Of a stretch of DNA of 64,000 nucleotides, positions 24,758-32,306 are shown piece after piece. The translations under genes were made by a program, and so were the position numbers. Position 1 is the stretch's first letter; every line of letters starts with the position of its first letter. This DNA is from Moanibacter sp964542645 (GTDB taxonomy: Bacteria > Verrucomicrobiota > Verrucomicrobiia > Opitutales > UBA2987): positions 461,646-525,645 of the forward strand of contig CAZIUG010000007.1 in NCBI GenBank assembly GCA_964542645.1, in the 5' to 3' direction. The notes under the pieces are model-generated. The model was not told the origin of the DNA and made no database searches. It saw only the letters and a program-made list of their open reading frames with translations.

Positions 24758-25675
24758 TTATTTGGCTTGATCGATGATTTCCTGTCGACTCGTTGCCAAT
24801 GCCGGCGTTTCAACTATTGAGGCCAGAGCCAGAGCTTCATCGAATCGTTTCAGCATGAGGAGGGATCTTGCGCGATGCAATCGAACCGCATCTGCTTCTA
24901 GGCCAGGCTTAGCTCCTTTTTGAAGATCGGCCCAAAGCGATAGCGCGGTTTCCCAATCTGGGTTCTGGACATCGTAGAATGACTCAGCGTAACGAAAACG
25001 GAAGGTGCGATTATCGGGAGCAAGACGAGCCGCATTAGCAAAGGCCTGAAGCATGCTTTCTTCGAGTTCGCTTTCACTAAATAATCCGGTTGTGAGTATT
25101 TTCGACCGAAAGACATGCATAACTTCGCCAATCTGATAGTAATAGAGGGCGGTTTTAGGGCTTAATTCTACGGCTTGAAAGAAAAACCCCAATGCCTCTG
25201 CAACCTTACCATTTTCTGCCATATAGTTCCCAAGCTGTTGTTTGACTACAGCGATGTTGGGATCGATCTGATCAGCATTGAGAAACTGGAGGACTGCATG
25301 CTCGTATTGGCCGACCTTATAGAGGAGTTTACCGTAGAGGATATAGGCTATCACTTTATCTGGGTTTTGAAGCAAATACTCCTCGTAAGAATGTGTTATT
25401 TGTTGGAGTTTGTTCTCAAATTCGGCCTGACTGTAGCTACCTTCCCTCTTTTCGATATCTCTGAAAATCGCCTCCTGTCTTCCGATTATATCCCTTAATT
25501 TCCGGTCAGCAAAGGATTCAATCGGAAGGTCAGCCGAGGTAACACGCGATACGTTTGCTATCACATTTAGTTCTGAGCCGTGGCCGTGGGAGGTAAGCAG
25601 GAGAATAGAGAAGTAAATTGCTGTCCGAACGATTCGAAATGACCATCTGGATTCATAACGCCCTTTTCGAAACAT
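24758..25675 (-). CDS. Exported TPR-repeat protein, 305 aa
   Basis: From the ATG at 25675 the protein has a signal-like segment (TAIYFSILLLTSHGHG, about 18-33) and then a coil (about 45-90). Tandem tetratricopeptide repeats from about 95 to 290 follow: KVIAYILYGKLLYKVGQYEHA, NIAVVKQQLGNYMAENGKVAEA and SPKTALYYYQIGEVM are recognisable helix pairs. Such proteins serve as periplasmic scaffolds; no specific function can be given. GTG at 25684 would add three residues. Independent minus-strand gene. Confidence 0.75.
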   Translation of the reverse strand: MFRKGRYESRWSFRIVRTAIYFSILLLTSHGHGSELNVIANVSRVTSADLPIESFADRKLRDIIGRQEAIFRDIEKREGSYSQAEFENKLQQITHSYEEYLLQNPDKVIAYILYGKLLYKVGQYEHAVLQFLNADQIDPNIAVVKQQLGNYMAENGKVAEALGFFFQAVELSPKTALYYYQIGEVMHVFRSKILTTGLFSESELEESMLQAFANAARLAPDNRTFRFRYAESFYDVQNPDWETALSLWADLQKGAKPGLEADAVRLHRARSLLMLKRFDEALALASIVETPALATSRQEIIDQAK

Positions 25676-25743
25676 GCAGGACACAACGGTGAAAAAATAA
25701 ATTCGAGTGTGGCCGAATCGATTATTAATTGAAATGAATCGGC

Positions 25744-25962
25744 CTAGTTTAAACCGCAGCTGCCTCCAGGAATTTCACAAGTGGGGCAATTGGATGGAGC
25801 AGAAGATTCGCTTTGGCCCGAATTGCTGCTTGGGGAGAAGCTAGAAAACTGCTTTGCAAGATTCTGACTGCCACACTCTGGACACTTGATTTTTGTCGTT
25901 GGGTGAATGAGAAGCTCAAAGCCGTGACTGCAGTTGGAACAATTATATTCAAATATTGGCAT
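25744..25962 (-). CDS. FmdB-family zinc-ribbon protein, 72 aa
   Basis: Small protein starting MPIFEYNCSNCSHGFE with the zinc-ribbon cysteine pairs CxxC (Cys8, Cys11) and CPEC (about 28-31), the pattern of the FmdB/CxxC_CXXC_SSSS family. A second pair CPTC and a glycine-cysteine tail (CEIPGGSCGLN) follow a serine-rich linker, also typical. Function unknown; often described as a putative regulatory protein. Confidence 0.88.
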   Translation of the reverse strand: MPIFEYNCSNCSHGFELLIHPTTKIKCPECGSQNLAKQFSSFSPSSNSGQSESSAPSNCPTCEIPGGSCGLN

Positions 25963-26000
25963 CTTTTCTATAACTCTGGATCTGAATCATTGAGCCTTGT

Positions 26001-26750
26001 TCAATCGCCGTCAAGGGTGGGGAATAGAGAGCCTTGCAGGCATGTTGACTGGGGTTCGAGTCTGACTTCCTGCAGGAGTTCAGGGCCATCGTTTTTTGGA
26101 TTGTTGACAAGTTTAGAAACGGGAAAGTAGCTTATCTTCTCCGAACTGATGGGATGAAAAAGGGACTTGAGTCGGACTTTGTCCGACATTGTAGGATCAA
26201 GCCACAAATCCAAACTTTCTTTTTCCAGAATCACGGGCATGCGGTGATGAATATCTTGCATAATCTTGTTGGCTGAGGTTGTAAGAATTGCACAGGTCTC
26301 TCGATTTATTCCGGCGGAGTCCTGCCATCGTTCCCATAGCCCAGCCAATGCCATCGGTTCATTGTCCTTCAAACTGAAAAAAAATGGTTGTTTCAATTTC
26401 TTGGAACCTGGGTGTTTCCACTCGTAAAATCCAGTTGCTGGGATAATGCATCGACGATGCTTAAAAGCGGCGCGGAACGCGGGCTTATCCGCTGCCGACT
26501 CCTTGCGAGCGTTAATCATCTTGTAACCAACCTTGAAGGTTGTGGCCCAAGGGGGCACCAATCCCCAGCTTAGGTTCACCCCCTCCCGTAATCCATCCTT
26601 ACATGAAGTTCGAACCGCCGTCACTGGGTGGCCCGGACAAATGTTGAACCGTGGCTTAAATGTTGTTGCAAACCCTTCGCTTATTTTCCGGAGAAGGAAT
26701 CGCTGTGATAACTCAGCTGGGTTTATCGTTAATGCATAGCGGCCACACAT
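26001..26750 (-). CDS. SRAP (YedK/HMCES) abasic-site shield protein, 249 aa
   Basis: Forms a covalent thiazolidine crosslink between Cys2 and abasic sites in single-stranded DNA, protecting them. The mature N-terminus MCGRYALT with catalytic Cys2, the RFNICPG loop (Asn of the active site), INARKES, IIPATGFYEWK with the active-site Glu, and DIHHRMPVIL with the active-site His are all intact. Length fits (about 220-250). It is divergent from the following aminotransferase gene with 60 bp between starts. Confidence 0.95.
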   Translation of the reverse strand: MCGRYALTINPAELSQRFLLRKISEGFATTFKPRFNICPGHPVTAVRTSCKDGLREGVNLSWGLVPPWATTFKVGYKMINARKESAADKPAFRAAFKHRRCIIPATGFYEWKHPGSKKLKQPFFFSLKDNEPMALAGLWERWQDSAGINRETCAILTTSANKIMQDIHHRMPVILEKESLDLWLDPTMSDKVRLKSLFHPISSEKISYFPVSKLVNNPKNDGPELLQEVRLEPQSTCLQGSLFPTLDGD

Positions 26751-26810
26751 TTTGTGTCGAACAATTCAGAATAATATGCCATAACATTTTCAAATTCAAG
26801 ATCTTCTGTG

Positions 26811-27956
26811 ATGAAACTTTCCGAATTACACCGAAGCGAGGAGACTCGATTGAGGGAATTTCCCATTGCGAAGGAAGGAGCCTTTCTTGCCAATGCCGCT
26901 ATTTGTCCAATTCCAACACGGGTGGGTGTGGCAATGAAGACTCTCATCGATAAAGCGATACAGACTACGATTGACTTTGATAGCTACGAGGGCCTCTACG
27001 AGGAGACGCGTGAACTTGCCGCCAAGCTTCTTCAGGCACGATCTCGGAATGTCGCCCTCCTGGGTCCTACGTCGATTGGGCTTTCTTTGGTAGCCAATGG
27101 TCTCTCACTCGAGTCGGGTGATAACATTGTCTATTATCACGGTGACTATCCTTCTAATGCAGTAGTTTGGATGAACTTGGCGGAGAAAGGGGTGGAATTG
27201 CGGAGGGTTCTGCCAAAAGAGCCGGGTAATATCGGAGTGGATGACCTGAAAGAATTGGTGGACAGTCGAACTCGACTAATCGCCCTTTCCTCCGCGCACT
27301 TCATCAGTGGGTTTCGGATTGATCTAGATTCGATCGGTGAGTGGGTTAAGAAATCAAATGCTCTATTCTGTGTCGATGGTATCCAGACGGTGGGTGCGAT
27401 TCGCACACATGTCGAGTCACTCGACTTTCTAGTTGCTGATGCTCACAAGTGGTTGCTTGGTCCTCCGGCAATTGGATTGTTCTATGTCAATCCAGATATC
27501 GAAGACCAACTGAAACCGACTCTATTAGGTTGGCACAGTGTGGAGTGTCCGGAATTTATCACTCCACAGGAATTAATATTTAAAAGTGATGCAAGGCGCT
27601 ATGAGGCAGGTTCGCCAAACTTGACGGGACTTGTTGCGCTTAACGCGTCTCTCCACCTCCTCCTGGACTTCACTATCGAGGCAGTGGAGGAGAGAGTTAC
27701 CGGCTATACGACACATATACGTGAACAGGTACGGGAGAAAGGTTATACCCTGGCTTGTAGCGATGACAGCCGTCTATCGGGTATCTCGTCGTTTAGGAAA
27801 GAAGGTGTAGACACCCAAATCCTCTACAATACGCTGGCTGATGCTGGCATTGTCACTTCGCTTCGCGCGACTCCGGATGGCAAACAATGGATCCGATTCT
27901 CACCCCATTGCTACAATACGATGGACGAAATAAATCGGGCTCTAACACTTCTATAG
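26811..27956 (+). CDS. Class V aminotransferase (cysteine desulfurase/isopenicillin-epimerase-like), 381 aa
   Basis: PLP-dependent fold-type I enzyme. The PLP lysine is in VADAHKWLLGPPAIG, and the cofactor-ring aspartate is in FCVDGIQTVGA. The early region GAFLANAAICPIPTRV is the usual substrate-binding start of NifS/Csd-like proteins. No active-site Cys loop typical of IscS/SufS is evident, so it more likely acts on an amino acid other than cysteine, or as an epimerase-like member. ATG at 26811 preferred to GTG 26808. No neighbour suggests a pathway. Confidence 0.82.
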   Translation: MKLSELHRSEETRLREFPIAKEGAFLANAAICPIPTRVGVAMKTLIDKAIQTTIDFDSYEGLYEETRELAAKLLQARSRNVALLGPTSIGLSLVANGLSLESGDNIVYYHGDYPSNAVVWMNLAEKGVELRRVLPKEPGNIGVDDLKELVDSRTRLIALSSAHFISGFRIDLDSIGEWVKKSNALFCVDGIQTVGAIRTHVESLDFLVADAHKWLLGPPAIGLFYVNPDIEDQLKPTLLGWHSVECPEFITPQELIFKSDARRYEAGSPNLTGLVALNASLHLLLDFTIEAVEERVTGYTTHIREQVREKGYTLACSDDSRLSGISSFRKEGVDTQILYNTLADAGIVTSLRATPDGKQWIRFSPHCYNTMDEINRALTLL

Positions 27957-28242
27957 CCTGTCTTTCCTGAGATTTTCGAAGTAGTATAATATTAGTGGTT
28001 CTATAGCGTATGACAGAGAAAAACGAATTGGCCCAATGAAGCTCTCGGCAGGCATTGGCGTTTTGGGGATCAGGAGAAGAACTTGGAAGGTTCTAGGGAG
28101 GGAGTGCCTTGCCTCTGTTCCCGGACCTAAAATTGAATTAGATTCCGATTGAACGTGTTGGCAGAGAAGAGTTGAATATCTCCAGCTCCTAGAAGGGGCT
28201 ATCCAAATTAGACGGTTGGTATTTTAGCCACCAGGAGAGTTC

Positions 28243-29589
28243 ATGGATATATTGACGGCAGTGATGATTCTAGTTGTTGGCCTCACGCTCGGGGTAGGCT
28301 TGGCGGTGGTGTTATTTCGATCGCAGCAGGGAGATTTGAGAGAGCGACTCAGAAAAACAGAGGTGGAAGCTTCTGAACTGTTGCGAGAGAATCGCCGACT
28401 GGAAAAGGAAGAGGCGGTTGTAGAGACTGAGAAAAAGTCGGCCGAAGAAAAGCTGATCCTGTTAGATGAGGCGGCCAAGAGCCTGACCGATGCTTTCAAA
28501 GCACTCTCGTCGGAAGCACTTAAGAGCAACAACCAATCTTTTCTGGATTTGGCCAAGTCCTCCTTCGCGAAGATTCAGGAGAGTTCTAAAGGAGATTTGG
28601 AGCAGCGTAAGCAGGCAATCGATCAGCTGGTAAAGCCAGTTAAAGAATCCCTGGACAAAGTGGACGGAAACATTCGGACCATTGAAAAAGACCGGGAAGG
28701 TGCCTATAAAGAGTTGCGCCAGGAGATCAAAGATCTTCACCAAACTCAGGTTAATTTGAGGTCTGAAACCGCGAAACTGGTTCATGCGTTGCGGACGCCG
28801 AGTGTGCGAGGGCAGTGGGGCGAGGTGCAGCTAGAAAGGGCAGTGGAGTTCGCCGGTATGGTTGAATACTGTGACTTTGTGCAGCAAGAGTCGACGACTA
28901 CTGAGGAGGGCCGAATACGCCCAGACCTGATCGTTCGTCTACCCAACGATCGGCGTATCATAGTCGATGCCAAAACCCCTTTGAATGCCTATTTAGACGC
29001 CCTCACATTGGAAGACGAAGAAAGCCGGAGGGCTCGGATTCAGGACCATGCCCGTCATGTACGTGAACATATTCGAACGCTTGGATCGAAGGCTTATTGG
29101 CGTCAGTTTGACGAGACCCCAGAATTCGTGGTACTGTTTCTTCCCGGTGAAGCATTTTTCAGTGCTGCTTTGGAAGAAGATGCGGAGTTGATTGAATTCG
29201 GCGCTAACGAAAAGGTCATCCTGGCGACTCCAACCACGCTTATTGCCTTGCTTAAGGCGGTAGCCTATGGCTGGCAGCAGGAAAAGATGGCTAAACACGC
29301 AACTCGAGTAAGCGAATTGGGAAAAGAGCTCTATGAAAGACTTGCTACATTAGCGTCCCATTTTTCGAAGCTCGGGGGGCACCTAAATCGTTCCGTGGAA
29401 GCATACAATAGTGCCGTGCGTTCTACGGAATCAAGGGTGCTAGTAACTGCACGGAAATTTAAGGAGCTTGGCAGCGGCAGCGACCGGGATGTTGAGGTGT
29501 TAGAACCAATCGAAAGAATAGGTACCCCTCCCCAATCTGAAGAACTGGTTGAATCCGATCCGATGCTCCCGGATAGTAAGGTAAGTTAA
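28243..29589 (+). CDS. rmuC: DNA recombination protein RmuC, 448 aa
   Basis: RmuC limits inversions at short inverted repeats. An N-terminal membrane anchor (residues 2-24) is followed by a long coiled coil (about 28-180) and the RmuC nuclease-like domain. That domain shows LRTPSVRGQWGEVQLERAVE, IVDAKTPLNAYLDAL and FVVLFLPGEAFFSAAL, diagnostic of the family. ATG at 28243 has a good ribosome site (AGGAG, 6 bp away). The Smr-domain gene follows 39 bp later, possibly the same unit. Confidence 0.95.
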   Translation: MDILTAVMILVVGLTLGVGLAVVLFRSQQGDLRERLRKTEVEASELLRENRRLEKEEAVVETEKKSAEEKLILLDEAAKSLTDAFKALSSEALKSNNQSFLDLAKSSFAKIQESSKGDLEQRKQAIDQLVKPVKESLDKVDGNIRTIEKDREGAYKELRQEIKDLHQTQVNLRSETAKLVHALRTPSVRGQWGEVQLERAVEFAGMVEYCDFVQQESTTTEEGRIRPDLIVRLPNDRRIIVDAKTPLNAYLDALTLEDEESRRARIQDHARHVREHIRTLGSKAYWRQFDETPEFVVLFLPGEAFFSAALEEDAELIEFGANEKVILATPTTLIALLKAVAYGWQQEKMAKHATRVSELGKELYERLATLASHFSKLGGHLNRSVEAYNSAVRSTESRVLVTARKFKELGSGSDRDVEVLEPIERIGTPPQSEELVESDPMLPDSKVS

Positions 29590-29628
29590 AGGGTACGGGT
29601 CAGGCTTGGAATCGAGTCCTTACAAATT

Positions 29629-29913
29629 GTGAGCGAAGAAGAGATCTACGATTTGCCGATCGACGGGACTTTAGATTTGCACACGTTTCATCCATCCTAT
29701 GTAAGAGAACTTCTAGATGATTATCTCCAGGTTTGTCTGGGAAATGGAATCTTTGACTTGCGGATAGTCCACGGCAAAGGAACTGGAGCGCTACGCAGGC
29801 TTGTTCATTCCAGACTAGAGAGATCACCTTTTGTGGTTGGTTTCAGGTTGGCTGATGAATCAGGGGGCGGCTGGGGAGCCACCCTCGTCCGACTTAGGAA
29901 TCAATCAATCTGA
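29629..29913 (+). CDS. Smr-domain protein, 94 aa
   Basis: Stand-alone Smr (MutS2 C-terminal) domain, a family with DNA- or RNA-nicking activity that also occurs in ribosome-collision rescue. Motifs: LDLHTFHPSYVRELLDDYL (the usual LDLHG motif with T for G), and LRIVHGKGTGALRRLVHSRL, which is the HGKGxGxLR motif. GTG start. Close behind rmuC on the same strand, so both may serve genome maintenance. Confidence 0.9.
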   Translation: MSEEEIYDLPIDGTLDLHTFHPSYVRELLDDYLQVCLGNGIFDLRIVHGKGTGALRRLVHSRLERSPFVVGFRLADESGGGWGATLVRLRNQSI

Positions 29914-30033
29914 CCTTTTAATCCCTCTGAAAACTGGCAGATTTTTGGGGTTCAAATCTCGTGCCTGAAGATCAAGGTCCACGCAGCTCCAGCGGGTCTT
30001 GATCAAGAAACAGAATCGATTTAAACAGGATGG

Positions 30034-30100
30034 GCCATTTTGGCACATTTCGGGAGAACAAGCGCATGCCCCAGGGAAGCCGCGCCAAAATGGCACATTT
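30034..30100. promoter_or_regulatory. Two 17-bp palindrome-containing sites 50 bp apart upstream of hsp20
   Basis: GCCATTTTGGCACATTT (30034-30050) and GCCAAAATGGCACATTT (30084-30100) share TGGCACATTT and each contain a GCCA-N3-TGGC palindrome; the 11-bp cores are exact reverse complements. The spacing is exactly 50 bp, close to five helical turns. They lie 60-126 bp before the candidate sigma-54 promoter, the position of enhancer-binding-protein sites. The rest of 29914-30033 shows nothing else. Confidence 0.5.
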
Positions 30101-30159
30101 GGAATATCGTAATAATCATGTATCCACCTATACATTAAAGAGTTACGATAAATATAAAA

Positions 30160-30178
30160 TTGGCATCAATCTAGCATT
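30160..30178 (+). promoter_or_regulatory. Candidate sigma-54 promoter for hsp20
   Basis: TTGGCATCAATCTAGCATT carries GG (30162-30163) and GC (30174-30175) separated by exactly 10 bp, as in the -24/-12 consensus TGGCAC-N5-TTGC. The -24 half fits well; the -12 half has TAGC for TTGC. Predicted start is about 60 nt before the hsp20 ATG. Confidence 0.5.
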
Positions 30179-30248
30179 ACTTTGAAGCGAAAGTCGAAAT
30201 TCTAACGAATGGAACTAATAAGACCTAATCTATAAAGGAGGAAATAAA

Positions 30249-30677
30249 ATGACCATAATAAGATATAGAAAACCTAATATTAATAGCATCTCCGTGATCA
30301 ACCGATTGTTTGACGATGCGTTTGCCAACTTTGGGCTGAACCTCGAACCCGTTTCTAGAATTGAGCCGCAAGATAGGACCTATCGAGCGGCAGTCAGAAT
30401 GGATGAAAAAGGCGATAATTATGTTGTACGCTTTGAAGTTCCAGGAGTAAAAAAGGAGGATATCATCCTGGAATTGAATGAATCGGTGATCGCACTGAAA
30501 GCGGAGCGAAGGGAAAATCAAAAAGATGAGGAGATAGGGATTTCGATTAATCGATCAGTTAGAATTCCAGAGGAAACAGAAGTTTCCAAGGTGAAGGCTA
30601 ATTTGAAGGATGGAGTGTTGACCGTGTTAATTCCGAAACCGCCAAAGAGGCAACCAAAGCTAATCGCGATAAACTAA
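30249..30677 (+). CDS. hsp20: Hsp20/alpha-crystallin small heat shock protein, 142 aa
   Basis: ATP-independent holdase chaperone. An N-terminal arm (1-45) precedes the alpha-crystallin domain (about 46-132), seen in YVVRFEVPGVKKEDIILELN and in the conserved VKANLKDGVLTVLIPK motif. The C-terminal IxI-type oligomerisation motif is present as LIAIN. A strong ribosome site AAAGGAGGAA lies 6 bases before ATG. Upstream is a candidate sigma-54 promoter with two paired sites; downstream, after 156 bp, a U-tailed hairpin. The region is therefore a self-contained stress gene. Confidence 0.95.
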   Translation: MTIIRYRKPNINSISVINRLFDDAFANFGLNLEPVSRIEPQDRTYRAAVRMDEKGDNYVVRFEVPGVKKEDIILELNESVIALKAERRENQKDEEIGISINRSVRIPEETEVSKVKANLKDGVLTVLIPKPPKRQPKLIAIN

Positions 30678-30833
30678 TAAGAAAACTGTCGTTTCCGCAG
30701 TCCTAGCTCTCTGAACGTGTTCAGCGGGATTCGTCATCTATGCCCTGTTGCTAATAGTGCAAGAAGTGGCAAATGATACCATACTATCCTGGGAACTAGG
30801 ACAGTTGATTAGGAGAATAAACTGAAAGTTAAG

Positions 30834-30867
30834 AAGGGTCGGTCCCGAAATGAACTGGCCCTTTTTT
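30834..30867 (+). terminator. Intrinsic terminator downstream of hsp20
   Basis: AAGGGTC (30834-30840) pairs with GGCCCTT (30857-30863, one G-U) and the T-run reaches 30867. It lies 156 bp after the hsp20 stop. The rest of 30678-31057 shows no gene that I can support; a run of G near 30967-30974 is notable only as a homopolymer. Confidence 0.55.
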
Positions 30868-31057
30868 ACTTTGGGGGATTTAATAAAAATCAGCTAAAGG
30901 ATGTACAACTTTATGGTAGTTTCTCCAATGGCTGTAAGAGAGGGGGTCCACGCAAGCTTTGAGAGTGGGGGGGGACGGGAAACTGAAGCGATGATTTTTA
31001 CCTTAACCCCATAACATCAGGGAATGCGCTATTCTTTGAGTTCAATTTGTTTCGGGA

Positions 31058-32212
31058 TCAAGGATCGAGATGACGTTGGGGATTTGAAATAAAGATTGTT
31101 TCGCTTGGAGAAAGGACACCAGCCCGTTGAGCGGCGTTGTCAAAGTTAATGGCGATCGTAAAATAACCGTCAGCTGAGCGGAAGGCTAGCCAATGGCCTT
31201 TGGGAACATCAGTATAAGTCGAAACGAGGGAGGCTTGGTAGACCTTTCCATTGATTTCAAGGTGAAAGATCTGGCCGATTGCAATTCCGAGCCGAGTCCA
31301 ATCAGCACCCACGAAAGTCGTGGATAGATTTCCGAAGGTTGAATCGATACTGTTAACTCGTCCGTAAGCACCGCCATCAGCAAAGAGTGCAGTGCTAGTC
31401 TTTTTTTCAAATTTTATGGTTGCATCCCTTCGCAACGTGATCTTCCCCCCCCTCGCCCAAAGGAAGAGCTCGTGGAGCGCGGCAAGATATTCTGCACGGT
31501 TGATATTGACGTGTCCTTCACGCTTTATTTCCCAGAGAGCGAGAAGTTTCCCGCGGTCGGCTGCTTTTGTAACATACTCTTGTGCCTGATCGATCTCGGA
31601 GACATTACACAGAAAAAGAACGGGTGCGTCTGGTTGATATCGATAGGTGTAAGGAGACATAGGATCCATTGTAAAGAGGCCACGGCCGAGAATGAGAGCA
31701 CCCTGAAATTGATTTGGATGGTCTTCCAAAAGTTGAAGGGAGATCGCCCCTCCCATGGATTCACCAATAAGGAACGTATTTCGCGGTTTCCCAAATCGCT
31801 CCCGGAGATGTTCGATGAGTTCAAGAACGTCATCGACGGCGTCGCCAATGATTAAACCATTTCGGCGATAACAACTGGAGGCAAGTAACCAACCGTTTTC
31901 AAGGAGGGTAGTAAATGGTTCTCGTGAAGGATCGAGGTAAGTGGAGGGGGGAAGATGCTCAAAAATCAATCCGTGATTGTAGATTAGGAGGTCCCCTTTC
32001 CACTGTTCCGGATATAAGATATCGAAAAAAACACCGTCAAGTTCCCCGGAAATCTCTCTATGTTGCGCCTGCGAACGACAAGTTTCCAAGATTAGAATGA
32101 AACAGAGGACAAATTCGCCTATTTTAAGAAATCTGGTCCGCGAGAAAATCGTTAACTTCACTATATCGGATGAATGTATCGGTATCCTCTTCTCGACTTT
32201 GATTCCGGTCAA
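31058..32212 (-). CDS. Secreted alpha/beta hydrolase, up to 384 aa
   Basis: Alpha/beta-hydrolase fold with the nucleophile elbow GESMGGAIS (Ser in GxSxG) and an oxyanion region around LLIYNHGLIFEH. A predicted signal peptide (KIGEFVLCFILILETCRSQA) suggests export. The N-terminus is uncertain: TTG at 32212 is the longest option and GTG at 32161 would place the signal peptide at the very start; no ribosome site helps. The C-terminal 130 residues (from about DATIKFEKK) form an additional beta-rich region of unknown role. Substrate unknown, esterase-like. Confidence 0.72.
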   Translation of the reverse strand: MTGIKVEKRIPIHSSDIVKLTIFSRTRFLKIGEFVLCFILILETCRSQAQHREISGELDGVFFDILYPEQWKGDLLIYNHGLIFEHLPPSTYLDPSREPFTTLLENGWLLASSCYRRNGLIIGDAVDDVLELIEHLRERFGKPRNTFLIGESMGGAISLQLLEDHPNQFQGALILGRGLFTMDPMSPYTYRYQPDAPVLFLCNVSEIDQAQEYVTKAADRGKLLALWEIKREGHVNINRAEYLAALHELFLWARGGKITLRRDATIKFEKKTSTALFADGGAYGRVNSIDSTFGNLSTTFVGADWTRLGIAIGQIFHLEINGKVYQASLVSTYTDVPKGHWLAFRSADGYFTIAINFDNAAQRAGVLSPSETIFISNPQRHLDP

Positions 32213-32306
32213 GGGCTATGAATTTGTTTGAATTACTATCCTCCTATGCCTGCTTTGATAAACCGTTTACTGCCCTGATTTACAGTGGGGGTTTTATAAT
32301 ATTGAA

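Noticed and set aside
25713..25746. GGCCGA/TCGGCC hairpin at the FmdB-like stop codon as a terminator
   Set aside because: Only six pairs with a long loop, and the T-rich stretch is too far away.
28036..28152. A 38-codon plus-strand frame starting MKLSAGIGVLG before rmuC
   Set aside because: No ribosome site and no family resemblance.
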